Origin: Actinomycetospora sp. NBRC 106375 | Lineage (GTDB): Bacteria; Actinomycetota; Actinomycetes; Mycobacteriales; Pseudonocardiaceae | DNA length: 64,000 nucleotides | NCBI RefSeq assembly: GCF_030269665.1 | Contig: NZ_BSTS01000007.1 | Coordinates: 62,001-126,000, forward strand | Direction of reading: 5' to 3' | In this document: one piece after another, positions 16,765 to 25,185 of the stretch | Layout: the number at the start of each line of letters is the position of its first letter | How positions within the stretch are numbered: position 1 is the first letter of the stretch | The notes under the pieces: model-generated | What the model was told of the DNA's origin: nothing | Seen by the model: only the letters and a program-made list of their open reading frames with translations | Databases searched by the model: none | Position numbers and translations under genes: made by a program

Positions 16765-17652
16765 ATGAACCTGCGGTTCGGCTCGGCCCTGTCCTCGGTC
16801 CTGCCCGGTCCCCTCGCGGCGGCGACCGGCTCCCCCACGATCAGCGTGGTGCGGCTCCAGGGCGTGATCGCCGCGACGACCGGCCCGGTGCCGCGCGCCG
16901 TCATCAACATCACCGCGGTCGAGGACGCCCTGCGCCGCGCCTTCACGGCCGACCGGGTCCAGGCGGTGGCCCTGGCGATCAACTCGCCGGGCGGGTCGGC
17001 CACGCAGTCCGCGCTCGTCGCCGACCGCATCCGGGGCCTCGCCCAGGAGCACGAGGTACCGGTGCTGGCGTTCTGCGAGGACGTGGCGGCCTCGGGCGGG
17101 TACTGGCTCGCCTGCGCCGCCGACGAGATCTACGCGCACCCGACCTCGCTCGTCGGCTCGATCGGCGTCGTGTCGGGCGGGTTCGGCCTCACCGGGCTCA
17201 TCGAGCGCTACGGCATCGAGCGCCGCCTGCACACCGCGGGGGCGAACAAGGCGCGGCTCGACCCGTTCCAGCCCGAGAAGACCGAGGACGTCGAGTGGCT
17301 GCTCGGCATGCAGGGCGAGCTGCACGAGCTGTTCATCGAGTGGGTGCGCTCGCGGCGCGGGACGACGCTCGCGGAGGACGCGGACCTGTTCACCGGCGAG
17401 GTCTGGACCGGACGGCGGGCCAAGGAGCTCGGGCTGGTCGACGACCTCGGCACGGCCCGCGACGTCCTGGCCCGTCGCTTCCCCGACGCCGAGCCGGTGA
17501 CCGTCGAGCCCCGCCGCCCGCTGCTGGCCCGCCTCGGGATCGGGGGCGTCCTGGGCCCGGCGAGCGTCCCCGCCGCCACCCTGACCGACCCGATCGGCGC
17601 GGCGCTGGAGTGGGTCGAGCACCGGTCGCTGTGGAGCCGTTTCGGGCTGTAG
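16765..17652 (+). CDS. S49 family (SppA-like) serine peptidase
   Basis: 295 residues, the length of the short SppA/SohB-like proteases that degrade cleaved signal peptides or membrane proteins. There is a Ser/Lys dyad: Ser 110 in EDVAASGGYW and Lys 162 in GANKARLDPF. Other family blocks are INSPGGSATQS, SLVGSIGVVSGGFG and FTGEVWTGRRAKELGLVDDLG. No membrane helix is evident at the N-terminus, so localisation is unclear. It follows the histidine kinase by 14 bases. Confidence 0.9.
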   Translation: MNLRFGSALSSVLPGPLAAATGSPTISVVRLQGVIAATTGPVPRAVINITAVEDALRRAFTADRVQAVALAINSPGGSATQSALVADRIRGLAQEHEVPVLAFCEDVAASGGYWLACAADEIYAHPTSLVGSIGVVSGGFGLTGLIERYGIERRLHTAGANKARLDPFQPEKTEDVEWLLGMQGELHELFIEWVRSRRGTTLAEDADLFTGEVWTGRRAKELGLVDDLGTARDVLARRFPDAEPVTVEPRRPLLARLGIGGVLGPASVPAATLTDPIGAALEWVEHRSLWSRFGL

Positions 17653-17697
17653 AGCGCCTTCGGCGCGTCAGCTCCGCAGTGCTCCGTGCCGCAGCGA
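17652..17697. repeat. dispersed GC-rich repeat after the S49 peptidase
   Basis: GAGCGCCTTCGGCGCGTCAG followed by CTCCGCAGTGCTCCGTGCCGCAGCGA resembles one unit of the tandem repeat at 10631-10719. The local arms CGCCTTCGGCG also form a short hairpin, so it may act as a terminator for the peptidase gene. Confidence 0.45.
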
Positions 17698-17787
17698 GAA
17701 CGCCCGATCGTCCTCGCCACCTCGCCCGGTCGGACCTAGGCTCCCGGGGTCAGGGCGTCCCCCGGTCGTGTCGGGAGGTGGTGGACC

Positions 17788-19455
17788 GTGCCGGTCCCCG
17801 GCGTCCCGTGGGGCGGGCGTGACACGTCGGCGCTCAGCCACGAGCTGATCCACCGCTGGATCCACGACGGCGCCGACCCCGCCGCGCTCGACTCGGCGCG
17901 GCAGCGGCACGCCGCGCGCGGCGAGGAGCTCCGGGCCGCCGCGCAGCGCCTGGAGCGCGCCCACGGGCAGCTCGGCGCGTCCTGGCGGGGCCGGGACGCC
18001 GACGCCGCCGCCTCGCACGTGCGCACGCTCATCGCCCGGATGAGCCGGCTCGGGGACGCCGTCACCGGCCAGGCCGGAAGCCTGCAAGGGGTGCGTGACG
18101 CCCTCGCGCGCGTCCAGTCGCTCGTCGGGCCGCCGCGCCCGCCGGCGTTACCGGTGCTGGGTGCCTCGCCCGCGACGCCCGGCCTCGCGGGCGCCCTCGC
18201 CGGTGGGGGACCCCCCGACGGCTTCGGGACCTTCCAGGCCGCGCAGGCCGAGGAGCGGTCCGCCCAGGAGGCGTACCGGGCCTACCTCGCCGAGACCGGG
18301 CAGGCCGCGCGCCGGGCCCCGTCGGCGGTCGACGGGCTCGCGGGACGGGCGACGGTCGGCGCCGCCCCGGAGTCACCCGTCGCCCGCACCGGCCTTCCCG
18401 CGACCGCGGCCGGTCCGGAGGTCGGGGCCGGGCCGCGCGGTGGGGTGCTCGCCCGCGCGGCCGGACCGGCGGCCACGCCAGGGGTGCCCGCCGGGCGCGC
18501 CGGCACGCTGCCGCCGGGCGCCGGGTCGGGCCCGGCGGGGCGCGGCGGTGCCGGACCCGGCGGTCCCGGTGGTGCCCGTCCGGCGGGTGCGGGCGATCCG
18601 GGGGCGCGGCCCGGCGCGATGGGCCGCTTCGTCTCGCGGCTGCTCGGCGGGGGACCGGGTGGCGGGGTCGGTCCAGGGAGTGGTCCCGCCGGTCCCGGTG
18701 GCGTGCCCCCGGGGTCCGGTGCGGCAGCCCGGGGCCCGGGCGGCTCCGCGGGTCCGACGGGTCCGACGGGTCCGACGGGTCCGACGGGTCCGACGGGTCC
18801 GACGGGTCCGTCGAGGCCGGGCCCGGTCGGCCCGCGCGGTGCCGCCGGCGCGGCGTCCCGCGGACCCGGGGCCCCGGTCACGCCCCCCGCTCCGACGGCC
18901 GCCGGCCGCCTCGTCGGCGGCCCGGTCCGCGGCAGCGCCGCGCCCCACGACCCGCGGGACGACCGTCGCGGACGGTCCGGCGGGCCGGCCACGGGCGGGA
19001 CCGGTGGCCGCGGTGAGACCGGTGAGACCGGGGAGACCGCCGAGGCCAGGGGGACGGGCGGGCCCGGCGGGACCGATGCCACGGGGTCGGCGTCCCCGGA
19101 CACGGGCGACTCCTCGCGGCCCGGCACCGCACCCGCGCTCGGGGGCGGCGCGCCGGTCGACGCAGCGGGCCCCGCCGGGCCGTCGCCCGCGTCGTCCGGA
19201 CACACCCTGGGCCCCGGCGTCGGCACCCCGGCCGGTCCCGCGCACCCGGGCGGCGACGTGCCGCTCGTGCCGCCGGTCGGCGGCACCCCGGCCGGCACCC
19301 CCGCCGCGGGGCCGGGTCCGTCGGGCGTGCGCCACCCCGAGTACCTCGTCGACGCCGACCCCTGGCGCGACCCCGCCGACGACCCGGACGACCGCCGTCT
19401 CGTCACGCCCCCGGTGATCGGGGAGCAGGACAGCCACGATCCGGGTGGCGGATGA
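17788..19455 (+). CDS. WXG/PPE-like protein with long Gly/Pro/Thr (collagen-like) region
   Basis: 555 residues. Residues about 15-115 form two long helices joined near W66-R67-G68, a WxG turn of the type found in ESX substrates. Residues about 115-555 are low complexity, rich in Gly, Pro, Ala and Thr, with seven consecutive GPT/GPS triplets at 322-342. The gene carries a rare in-frame TTA leucine codon (18148-18150). Its end overlaps the EspG-like gene by ATGA and that gene overlaps the next by ATGA, so three proteins are made together. A type VII (ESX) substrate is the best guess, but no secretion machinery lies in the window. Confidence 0.7.
   Translation: MPVPGVPWGGRDTSALSHELIHRWIHDGADPAALDSARQRHAARGEELRAAAQRLERAHGQLGASWRGRDADAAASHVRTLIARMSRLGDAVTGQAGSLQGVRDALARVQSLVGPPRPPALPVLGASPATPGLAGALAGGGPPDGFGTFQAAQAEERSAQEAYRAYLAETGQAARRAPSAVDGLAGRATVGAAPESPVARTGLPATAAGPEVGAGPRGGVLARAAGPAATPGVPAGRAGTLPPGAGSGPAGRGGAGPGGPGGARPAGAGDPGARPGAMGRFVSRLLGGGPGGGVGPGSGPAGPGGVPPGSGAAARGPGGSAGPTGPTGPTGPTGPTGPTGPSRPGPVGPRGAAGAASRGPGAPVTPPAPTAAGRLVGGPVRGSAAPHDPRDDRRGRSGGPATGGTGGRGETGETGETAEARGTGGPGGTDATGSASPDTGDSSRPGTAPALGGGAPVDAAGPAGPSPASSGHTLGPGVGTPAGPAHPGGDVPLVPPVGGTPAGTPAAGPGPSGVRHPEYLVDADPWRDPADDPDDRRLVTPPVIGEQDSHDPGGG
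18751..18813 (+). repeat. 9-bp tandem repeat encoding GPT triplets
   Basis: Six perfect copies of GGTCCGACG followed by one variant, GGTCCGTCG. It codes a collagen-like Gly-Pro-Thr run in the preceding gene. This is the most uniform part of that long low-complexity region. Confidence 0.9.
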
Positions 19456-20213
19456 CCGGTGTCGTGCTCGAGCGCCACGAGCTGCTCTGGGTCCTCGAGC
19501 AGTGCGGCGCGGGGTGGCCCTACCCGCTGCGCCCCGTGCACTGGTCAGCCGAGACCGACGAGGAGGTCCGGCGCCACCGCCACGCCACCGAGCAGGCCCT
19601 GCGCGCCCGCGGCCTGCTCGCCCCCGCACCGGCGCGGATGCTGCTCGACGCCGGGCAGGCCGCGGCCGGCTGGGTGCTCGCCGTCGACCTCGTCCGGCGC
19701 GACCCGGCCGACCCGCGCGCGGCCGTGGCGCTGACCGACGGGAGGACCGCGGCCGTGCTCGACTCGCTCGAGCACGCGGCCGCGCCGGTGCGGGTGACGC
19801 CGTGCGCGCCGGACGGGCTGGCCGAGGCCGTCTTCGCCCTCGTCCCCGCCGTCCCGCCCGGTGCGGGGCCCGCCGTGCCCGTCCCGGACGGCACGGTCCC
19901 GGCCGACCTCCCCGCCACCCGGCGCGCGGCACGCGCCCGCGACGTCGCCGAGGACCTGCTCGCGACCGTCACCACGGTCACCCAGGTGGGGGTCGCCGAC
20001 CGCCGCGACGGCACGCCGCGCCGGGTCGCCGCCCCGGTGTGCTGGCTCGACGGGCCGCGCGGGCGACACGTCCTGCGCCCGCCCGCGCCCCCGACGCAGG
20101 TGCCGCGACCGGCGCTGCTGGTTCCGGCAACCGGCGGACAGCTGCTGGCCGACGTCCGTACCGTGCTGGCCGACGCGGTCGTGCCGCGTCCGCCGGGAAG
20201 GAGCACCGCATGA
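19452..20213 (+). CDS. EspG-family ESX secretion chaperone
   Basis: 253 residues resembling EspG, the cytosolic chaperone that binds PE/PPE-type substrates before type VII secretion. Supporting features are the start VVLERHELLWVLEQCGAGWPYPL, the central LLDAGQAAAGWVLAVDLV, and an alternating strand/helix pattern ending in QLLADVRTVLADAV. There is no signal peptide. ATGA overlaps on both sides link it to the WXG/PPE-like gene and to the small helical gene, which are its likely clients. The call is from pattern and context. Confidence 0.65.
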   Translation: MTGVVLERHELLWVLEQCGAGWPYPLRPVHWSAETDEEVRRHRHATEQALRARGLLAPAPARMLLDAGQAAAGWVLAVDLVRRDPADPRAAVALTDGRTAAVLDSLEHAAAPVRVTPCAPDGLAEAVFALVPAVPPGAGPAVPVPDGTVPADLPATRRAARARDVAEDLLATVTTVTQVGVADRRDGTPRRVAAPVCWLDGPRGRHVLRPPAPPTQVPRPALLVPATGGQLLADVRTVLADAVVPRPPGRSTA

Positions 20214-20617
20214 GCGCATCGCCGGGGTCCGGGCCTCCGGCCGGTGACGGTGCCGGTGGCGGCGCCAGTGGCGGTGGTGGTGGCGAGGCCGCGATGCGGC
20301 CCGACGAGGCGCGGGCCTTCGCCGGCAAGGTCGACGCGCTCTCCGACGGCGTCGCGGAGGCGCAGGCGGCGCTCGACGGCCTGGGCGCCGAGTCGCTGGC
20401 CGTCGGCTCGGGGGAGGACAACGCGGCCATCGCCGCCTGGTACCGCGAGCTCGTGACGTCCGACACGGTGCCGGCGGCCCGGGCGCTCGCCGACGAGCTC
20501 GGCGAGCTGCGCCGCGTCGTGCGCGAGAGTGCCGCCGCGTGGGAGCACACGGATGCCGGAGCCGCCGCGACCTACCGGGCGGAACCGGGCGCCGACCCGG
20601 GTCCGACGACCCCGTGA
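20210..20617 (+). CDS. small helical WXG/PE-like protein
   Basis: 135 residues. A Gly/Ser-rich start of about 27 residues is followed by helices (RPDEARAFAGKVDALSDGVAEAQAALDGL and VPAARALADELGELRRVVRESAAAW). The order resembles a small PE- or WXG-type partner but lacks an obvious WxG turn. The ATG lies in the ATGA overlap with the EspG-like stop and has GGAAGGAG eight bases upstream. It probably pairs with the 555-residue protein. About 177 bases without a gene follow. Confidence 0.6.
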   Translation: MSASPGSGPPAGDGAGGGASGGGGGEAAMRPDEARAFAGKVDALSDGVAEAQAALDGLGAESLAVGSGEDNAAIAAWYRELVTSDTVPAARALADELGELRRVVRESAAAWEHTDAGAAATYRAEPGADPGPTTP

Positions 20618-20794
20618 GCCCCCGCTCCGACCTCGCCCGGAGCAGCGCCGACCCCCCGATCGAGTGATCCGCCCCGGCGACACCCCGAGCGATCCGCGCC
20701 ACGCCGTGCACACACCGAGGGGCACGGCAGGGTGGCGAGCCGATCGGGTCCTATCGTGGACGTGCGAACCCCGGCTGGGCAGGATGGCGTGGCA

Positions 20795-21652
20795 GTGAAC
20801 ACGAGTGAGAACGACGGCCTCGTAGTACTCGCCGTCGACGACGAAGAACCGGCGCTCATGGAGCTCGCCTATCTGCTGGAGCAGGACCAGCGGGTGGGTA
20901 CCGTGCTGCGGGCCTCCGACTCGATCTCCGCGCTGCGGATCCTGACCGGCGGCGACCGGGTGGACCTCGGCGGCTTCTCGGGGGGCACGCCGCCCACCGG
21001 GCTGCCGGCGCCCGCCAAGCAGTCGGACGTCGACGTGCTCTTCCTCGACATCCGCATGCCGGGTCTCGACGGCCTGGAGCTCGCGAACGTGCTCTCCCGC
21101 TACGTCATCCCGCCGTCGGTCGTGTTCGTCACCGCGCACGACGACCGCGCGGTGGAGGCCTTCGACGTCGGCGCGGTCGACTACCTGCTCAAGCCGCTGC
21201 GTCCCGAGCGCCTGTACGCGTCGCTGTCGCGCATCCTGTCCTCGCGCGGCACCACCGTCCCGGTGGAGCCCGCCACCGACGAGGAGAGCGACGACGAGGT
21301 GATTCCCGTCGAGCTCGCGGGCACCACCAAGCTGGTGCAGCGCTCGACGGTGCGCTGGGTGGAGGCGCAGGGCGACTACGCGCGCCTGCACACCACCGAG
21401 GGCAGCCACCTCGTGCGCATCCCGCTCTCGGTGCTCGAGGAGCGGTGGTCGGACGCCGGGTTCGTGCGCATCCACCGCTCGTACCTCGTCGCGCTGCCGC
21501 TGATCACCGAACTGCGCCTCGCCGGGTCCGGCTACGTCGTGCGCCTGGGCACCGGCGGCGACGTCGCGGAGCTGCCCGTCAGCCGCCGGCACACCCGGGA
21601 GCTGAAGGACCGTCTCGTCCGGTCGACGAAACAGGCCTGGGGCCGACGATGA
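20795..21652 (+). CDS. LytTR-type response regulator
   Basis: 285 residues. A receiver domain (VVLAVDDEEPALMELAYLL at the start, phospho-Asp 85 in LFLDIRMPG, Lys in DYLLKPLRPERL) is followed by a LytTR DNA-binding domain with VRWVEAQGDYARLHT and FVRIHRSYLVAL. Unusually, about 25 extra residues (LGGFSGGTPPTGLPAPAK) are inserted before the phospho-Asp strand. Likely partner of the LytS kinase at 15548 and regulator of the symporter genes downstream. GTG 20795 is chosen because AGGA lies ten bases upstream; GTG 20789 is an alternative. Confidence 0.9.
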   Translation: MNTSENDGLVVLAVDDEEPALMELAYLLEQDQRVGTVLRASDSISALRILTGGDRVDLGGFSGGTPPTGLPAPAKQSDVDVLFLDIRMPGLDGLELANVLSRYVIPPSVVFVTAHDDRAVEAFDVGAVDYLLKPLRPERLYASLSRILSSRGTTVPVEPATDEESDDEVIPVELAGTTKLVQRSTVRWVEAQGDYARLHTTEGSHLVRIPLSVLEERWSDAGFVRIHRSYLVALPLITELRLAGSGYVVRLGTGGDVAELPVSRRHTRELKDRLVRSTKQAWGRR

Positions 21653-22824
21653 CCTCCCCCGGCGGTCCGGCGCGGGCCTCGGGCCCCGTCCCGGGGGCCG
21701 CCGGGACGGACAGCTCCTCCGACGGGGACACCGCCGCGCCGGCCGTCGCCGACACGCTGCGCCCGGTCCCCGACGGACCGGTCGGCACCGACGACACCGA
21801 CGGCACCGAGGGTTCGGAGCCCGCCGACGGCGCGGACGGCGCCGCCCCCGAGCCGACCCGCGCTTCGGGGAGCGCGCCCGACCTCGTCCCCCCCGGCGGG
21901 GACGGCGACGGCTCCTGGCCGGGCGCCGGTCCCGACACCGGGACGGTCCGGCGCTCGCGGCCGTCGCGGTCCCCGCGGGCGGGCGTCGGGGTCCCCACGC
22001 CGCCGAGCCCCATGAACGCGGCCACCGGCCCGACCGCGGGCCTCCTGACGAGCGCCCCGCCCGACGGCGCGGCCGACCCGGCCGCCGGCGGAGCGCCCTC
22101 CGGTGCGCCCGAGCCGCCCCGCCGGCCGGTGCCGCCGACCTTCCCCTCCGCCGGGCAGCCGCCGCCGGGAGTGGCGCGGCGACACGGACGGCACGCGCGG
22201 CCCGAGCGCGTCGGCGCCGCGGTCCACACCCCGCCCTCGGGCTACCGCCCCCGCCACGCCGCGCCCGACGCCGAGACCGAGCAGTTCGCGGCGACACCGG
22301 TCACCGGCCCCGGCGGGATCGGGCCGATGCCGCTGACGGCCGGCGCCGAGGACGGTCGGGCCGGCGCGGGCGGTGCGTCCGTGCCGGACCTCCACGGGAC
22401 CACGAGCACCGCGCTGCACACCGGGCCCGGCGTGGTCGTCCCGCCGCTCGCGGACACCGCCCAGGGCCAGTCCGACCGCGTGCGGGTGGTGCTCGCCGAG
22501 CGCCGCGTGCCGACGCGGGCGGTGCGCACCGTCGCCGAGATCGAGCAGCAGACCGAGACCGGCGAGCTGCTGCTGCGCAACCTCTTGCGCGCGCAGCTCG
22601 CGCTCGGCCTGCGCCTGGGCCTGGTCGCCGTGTTCGTGCTGGGCGCGCTGCCGGTCCTGTTCCTCGTCCTGCCGCGGGCGGGCACGGTCGAGATCGCCGG
22701 GGTGACATTGCCCTGGCTCGTGCTGGGTGTGCTGCCCTACCCGTTCATGCTGGCCCTGGCCTGGCTGTACACCCGCACCGCGGAGAGCAACGAGCTCGAC
22801 TTCGCCGACAACGTCGAGGACTGA
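21649..22824 (+). CDS. long disordered protein with C-terminal two-helix membrane domain
   Basis: 391 residues, overlapping the regulator stop by ATGA. Residues 1-270 are hydrophilic and low complexity (Pro, Gly, Ala, Asp, Thr). Residues about 285-330 are a charged linker (RVRVVLAERRVPTRAVRTVAEIEQQTETGELLLRNLLRAQLAL). Two membrane helices follow (about 325-345 and 354-374), then a short acidic tail. The membrane part resembles the small partner proteins, such as DUF485, that precede sodium/acetate symporters, and the next gene is such a symporter. A helper-subunit role is inference. Confidence 0.75.
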   Translation: MTSPGGPARASGPVPGAAGTDSSSDGDTAAPAVADTLRPVPDGPVGTDDTDGTEGSEPADGADGAAPEPTRASGSAPDLVPPGGDGDGSWPGAGPDTGTVRRSRPSRSPRAGVGVPTPPSPMNAATGPTAGLLTSAPPDGAADPAAGGAPSGAPEPPRRPVPPTFPSAGQPPPGVARRHGRHARPERVGAAVHTPPSGYRPRHAAPDAETEQFAATPVTGPGGIGPMPLTAGAEDGRAGAGGASVPDLHGTTSTALHTGPGVVVPPLADTAQGQSDRVRVVLAERRVPTRAVRTVAEIEQQTETGELLLRNLLRAQLALGLRLGLVAVFVLGALPVLFLVLPRAGTVEIAGVTLPWLVLGVLPYPFMLALAWLYTRTAESNELDFADNVED

Positions 22825-22831
22825 GCAGGCA

Positions 22832-24568
22832 GTGGGCATCGCGGGGATCGTCGCGCTGGTCGCGATCGTGCTTGTCGGTGTCGTCACGATCGTCATCGGC
22901 TCGCTGGGCGTGCGGGTCGCCCGCACCACGGACGACTTCCTGGCCGCGTCGCGCACCGTGGGCACCCGGGCGAACGCGGCGGCCATCTCCGGGCAGTACC
23001 TCTCCGCGGCGTCGTTCCTGGGGATCGCGGGGATCGTCCTCAAGGACGGGGTCGACGGGCTCTGGTACCCGGTGGGCTTCACCGCGGGCTACCTCGCGCT
23101 GCTGTTCTTCGTCGCCGCCCCGCTGCGGCGCTCGGGCGCGTACACGGTGCCCGACTTCGCCGAGGTCCGGCTCGACTCGACGCTCCTGCGCACCGTCACC
23201 ACCTGGTTCGTCGTGCTCATCGGCTGGCTCTACCTCCTCCCGCAGCTGCAGGCCGCCGGGCTCGCGCTGACCGTGCTGACCACGGCGCCGACCTGGGTCG
23301 GCGTCGTCGCGGTCGGTCTCGTCGTCACCGCGAGCGTCACCTTCGGCGGGATGCGCTCGATGACGTTCGTCCAGGCCTTCCAGTACTGGCTCAAGCTCAC
23401 CGCGCTCGCGGTCCCCGCCCTGGTGGTGCTCGGGGTGTTCGTCCTGGGCCCCACGCGCGACGCCGCGCCCGCCCCGCCGGTGTTCACCGACGCCACCACC
23501 GTCGACGTCAGCACGCCGGTGACGCTGCAGGTCGGCGCGCCGGTCGAGGTCGGCGTGCGGGGCGAGGTGGACGGGACGAGGATCAACGGGCAGGTCTCGT
23601 GGGCGCCCGGCCCGCACCGCGTCGACACCGGCACGACCCTGCGCTTCCCCGCGGGGGCGTCCGTGCCCGTGGTCTCCGACGCCGACCCCGACCAGGCCTC
23701 GTGGTCGGCGCCGCTGACCGGCAGGGGCGAGGGGCACTCACTGCTCGCGACCTACTCGCTCGTCCTGGCGCTGCTGCTGGGCACGATGGGTCTGCCGCAC
23801 GTGCTCGTGCGCTTCTACACGAACCCCGACGGGCGGGCCGCGCGCCGCACCACCGTCGTGGTGCTCGCGATGCTCGGCGGGTTCTACCTGCTGCCGGTGC
23901 TGCTCGGGGCCCTGTCGCGGTTCTACGTACCCCAGTTGCTGGTCACCGGACAGACCGACGCGGCGGTCCTCCTGATCCCGACGGCGGCCCTGCCGGGGTG
24001 GACCGGGATCGCCCTCGCGGCCCTCGTCGCGGCCGGGGCGTTCGCCGCGTTCCTCTCGACCTCGTCCGGTCTGTTGCTCTCCGTGGCCGGCGTGCTCTCC
24101 ACCGACCTGCTGCCCCGCCGATTGGGTGACTTCCGGATCGCCGCCCACGTGGGCGGCGCGGTGCCGATCGTGGCGGCCCTCGGCGCCACGCGTCTCGACT
24201 TCTCGCTGACCGTCTCCCTGGCCTTCGCTCTCGCCGCGTCGACGTTCTGTCCCCTGCTCGTGCTCGGCATCTGGTGGAAGGGCCTCACCGACCGGGGCGC
24301 CGTCGTGGGCATGCTCGTCGGGGGCGGCCTGGCGACGCTCGCGGTCGGATCGACCCTCGCCGGGGTGGCCCCGGGCGGCTGGGTCGGGGTCCTGCTCGCG
24401 CGGCCCGCGCTCGTCACCGTCCCCCTGACGTTCCTGGTCATGGTGCTGGTGAGCCGGTCGACGCCGCAGCGCGTCCCCACCAACACCGGGCGCACGCTGC
24501 TGCGCCTGCACGCGCCCGAGCGTCTCGGCCTGGGCGACGCCCGGCGCGGCACGCGCTCATCGTCCTGA
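22832..24568 (+). CDS. sodium:solute symporter (acetate/organic acid type)
   Basis: 578 residues of the SSS family, about 13 membrane helices. Family signatures are DDFLAASRTVGTRANAAAISGQYLSAASFLGIAGI near the start, GGMRSMTFVQAFQYWLKL, and GTMGLPHVLVRFYTNPDGRAARRT. A hydrophilic insertion of about 90 residues (about 212-300) sits between helices. ActP-like members import acetate, pyruvate or related monocarboxylates with sodium. Starts at GTG 22832, eight bases after the preceding stop, so it is part of the regulator operon. A second, shorter symporter lies just downstream. Confidence 0.9.
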   Translation: MGIAGIVALVAIVLVGVVTIVIGSLGVRVARTTDDFLAASRTVGTRANAAAISGQYLSAASFLGIAGIVLKDGVDGLWYPVGFTAGYLALLFFVAAPLRRSGAYTVPDFAEVRLDSTLLRTVTTWFVVLIGWLYLLPQLQAAGLALTVLTTAPTWVGVVAVGLVVTASVTFGGMRSMTFVQAFQYWLKLTALAVPALVVLGVFVLGPTRDAAPAPPVFTDATTVDVSTPVTLQVGAPVEVGVRGEVDGTRINGQVSWAPGPHRVDTGTTLRFPAGASVPVVSDADPDQASWSAPLTGRGEGHSLLATYSLVLALLLGTMGLPHVLVRFYTNPDGRAARRTTVVVLAMLGGFYLLPVLLGALSRFYVPQLLVTGQTDAAVLLIPTAALPGWTGIALAALVAAGAFAAFLSTSSGLLLSVAGVLSTDLLPRRLGDFRIAAHVGGAVPIVAALGATRLDFSLTVSLAFALAASTFCPLLVLGIWWKGLTDRGAVVGMLVGGGLATLAVGSTLAGVAPGGWVGVLLARPALVTVPLTFLVMVLVSRSTPQRVPTNTGRTLLRLHAPERLGLGDARRGTRSSS

Positions 24569-24658
24569 GCGACTCACCCCCGGCCCGCCCTCGTCGAGGG
24601 TGTGCCGTCCCGTAATGTCCCGGCGACGCTGCGTGTCCAGCGCTCACGCGTCGTGATG

Positions 24659-24740
24659 ATCCGGGCAAACCGGATGTCGGTCACATGATGGGCGCGGACC
24701 CGCTGTGTCGTTCGACGTGAGATTGCTGTGAGTAGTCACA
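24659..24740. promoter_or_regulatory. intergenic control region with two palindromes before the leader ORF
   Basis: ATCCGG-GCAAA-CCGGAT (24659-24675) and TGTGA-GTAG-TCACA (24727-24740) are perfect inverted repeats in the 254-base gap before the DUF485/ActP operon. The second resembles a CRP-family half-site pair but with a 4-base instead of 6-base spacer. The gap is locally AT-richer than the genes. They are candidate operators for the LytTR protein or a CRP-type regulator. No -10/-35 pair could be assigned with confidence. Confidence 0.45.
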
Positions 24741-24751
24741 CGAAAGGAGCA

Positions 24752-24826
24752 ATGAGTGTGATGCCCGGCAGATTAAGGTTCGCCCCGATCGTGACAGCGA
24801 CGGACAAACCCGCGGAGACCTCGTGA
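24752..24826 (+). CDS. candidate leader peptide with AGA-TTA-AGG codons
   Basis: A 24-codon open frame (MSVMPGRLRFAPIVTATDKPAETS) preceded by AAAGGAG at a good distance. Codons 7-9 are AGA TTA AGG, three codons that are very rare in this GC-rich sequence, placed in a row. Its TGA overlaps the GTG start of the DUF485 gene (GTGA at 24823-24826), so ribosome movement through it could set translation of the transporter genes. It may be a genuine regulatory uORF or simply an open stretch of a less GC-rich leader. No homologue is known to me. Confidence 0.45.
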   Translation: MSVMPGRLRFAPIVTATDKPAETS

Positions 24827-25185
24827 GCGCCACCGACGACACGCCGAGCGGGCCCGGCTCGCCGGCCACTGCGACACCGACCCCGTACCAGGAGGTCCAG
24901 AGCTCGCCGGAGTTCGCGGCCCTCCGCGGCCGGTGGCGCCGGTTCATCTTCACCATGAGCGCGGTGTTCCTCGCGTGGTTCCTGGTGTACGTCCTGCTGG
25001 CCGCCTACGCCAGGGACTTCATGAACACGCGGATCGGCGACTCGAACATCACGGTGGGGCTGATCATGGGCCTGCTCCAGTTCGTCTCCACCTTCGCCAT
25101 CGCGACCATCTACGTCCGCTTCGCAGACAAGCATCTCGATCCCGAGGCCGAGCGCCTCCGTCGCCAGGTGGAGGAGAAGCTGTGA
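24823..25185 (+). CDS. DUF485 membrane protein, symporter partner
   Basis: 120 residues. A polar N-terminus of about 35 residues leads to two membrane helices (about 45-66 and 80-101), with FRRFIFTMSAVFLAWFLVYVLLAAY-like features (here RWRRFIFTMSAVFLAWF) and MNTRIG between them, as in DUF485 proteins. These almost always precede ActP-type symporters. It ends in a charged helix, DPEAERLRRQVEEKL, and overlaps the symporter start by GTGA. GTG 24823 has GGAG five bases upstream and overlaps the leader ORF stop. Confidence 0.9.
   Translation: MSATDDTPSGPGSPATATPTPYQEVQSSPEFAALRGRWRRFIFTMSAVFLAWFLVYVLLAAYARDFMNTRIGDSNITVGLIMGLLQFVSTFAIATIYVRFADKHLDPEAERLRRQVEEKL

Noticed and set aside
24727-24740. 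Definite CRP/GlxR site
   Set aside because: The spacer is four, not six, bases; kept only as a palindrome of unknown binder.
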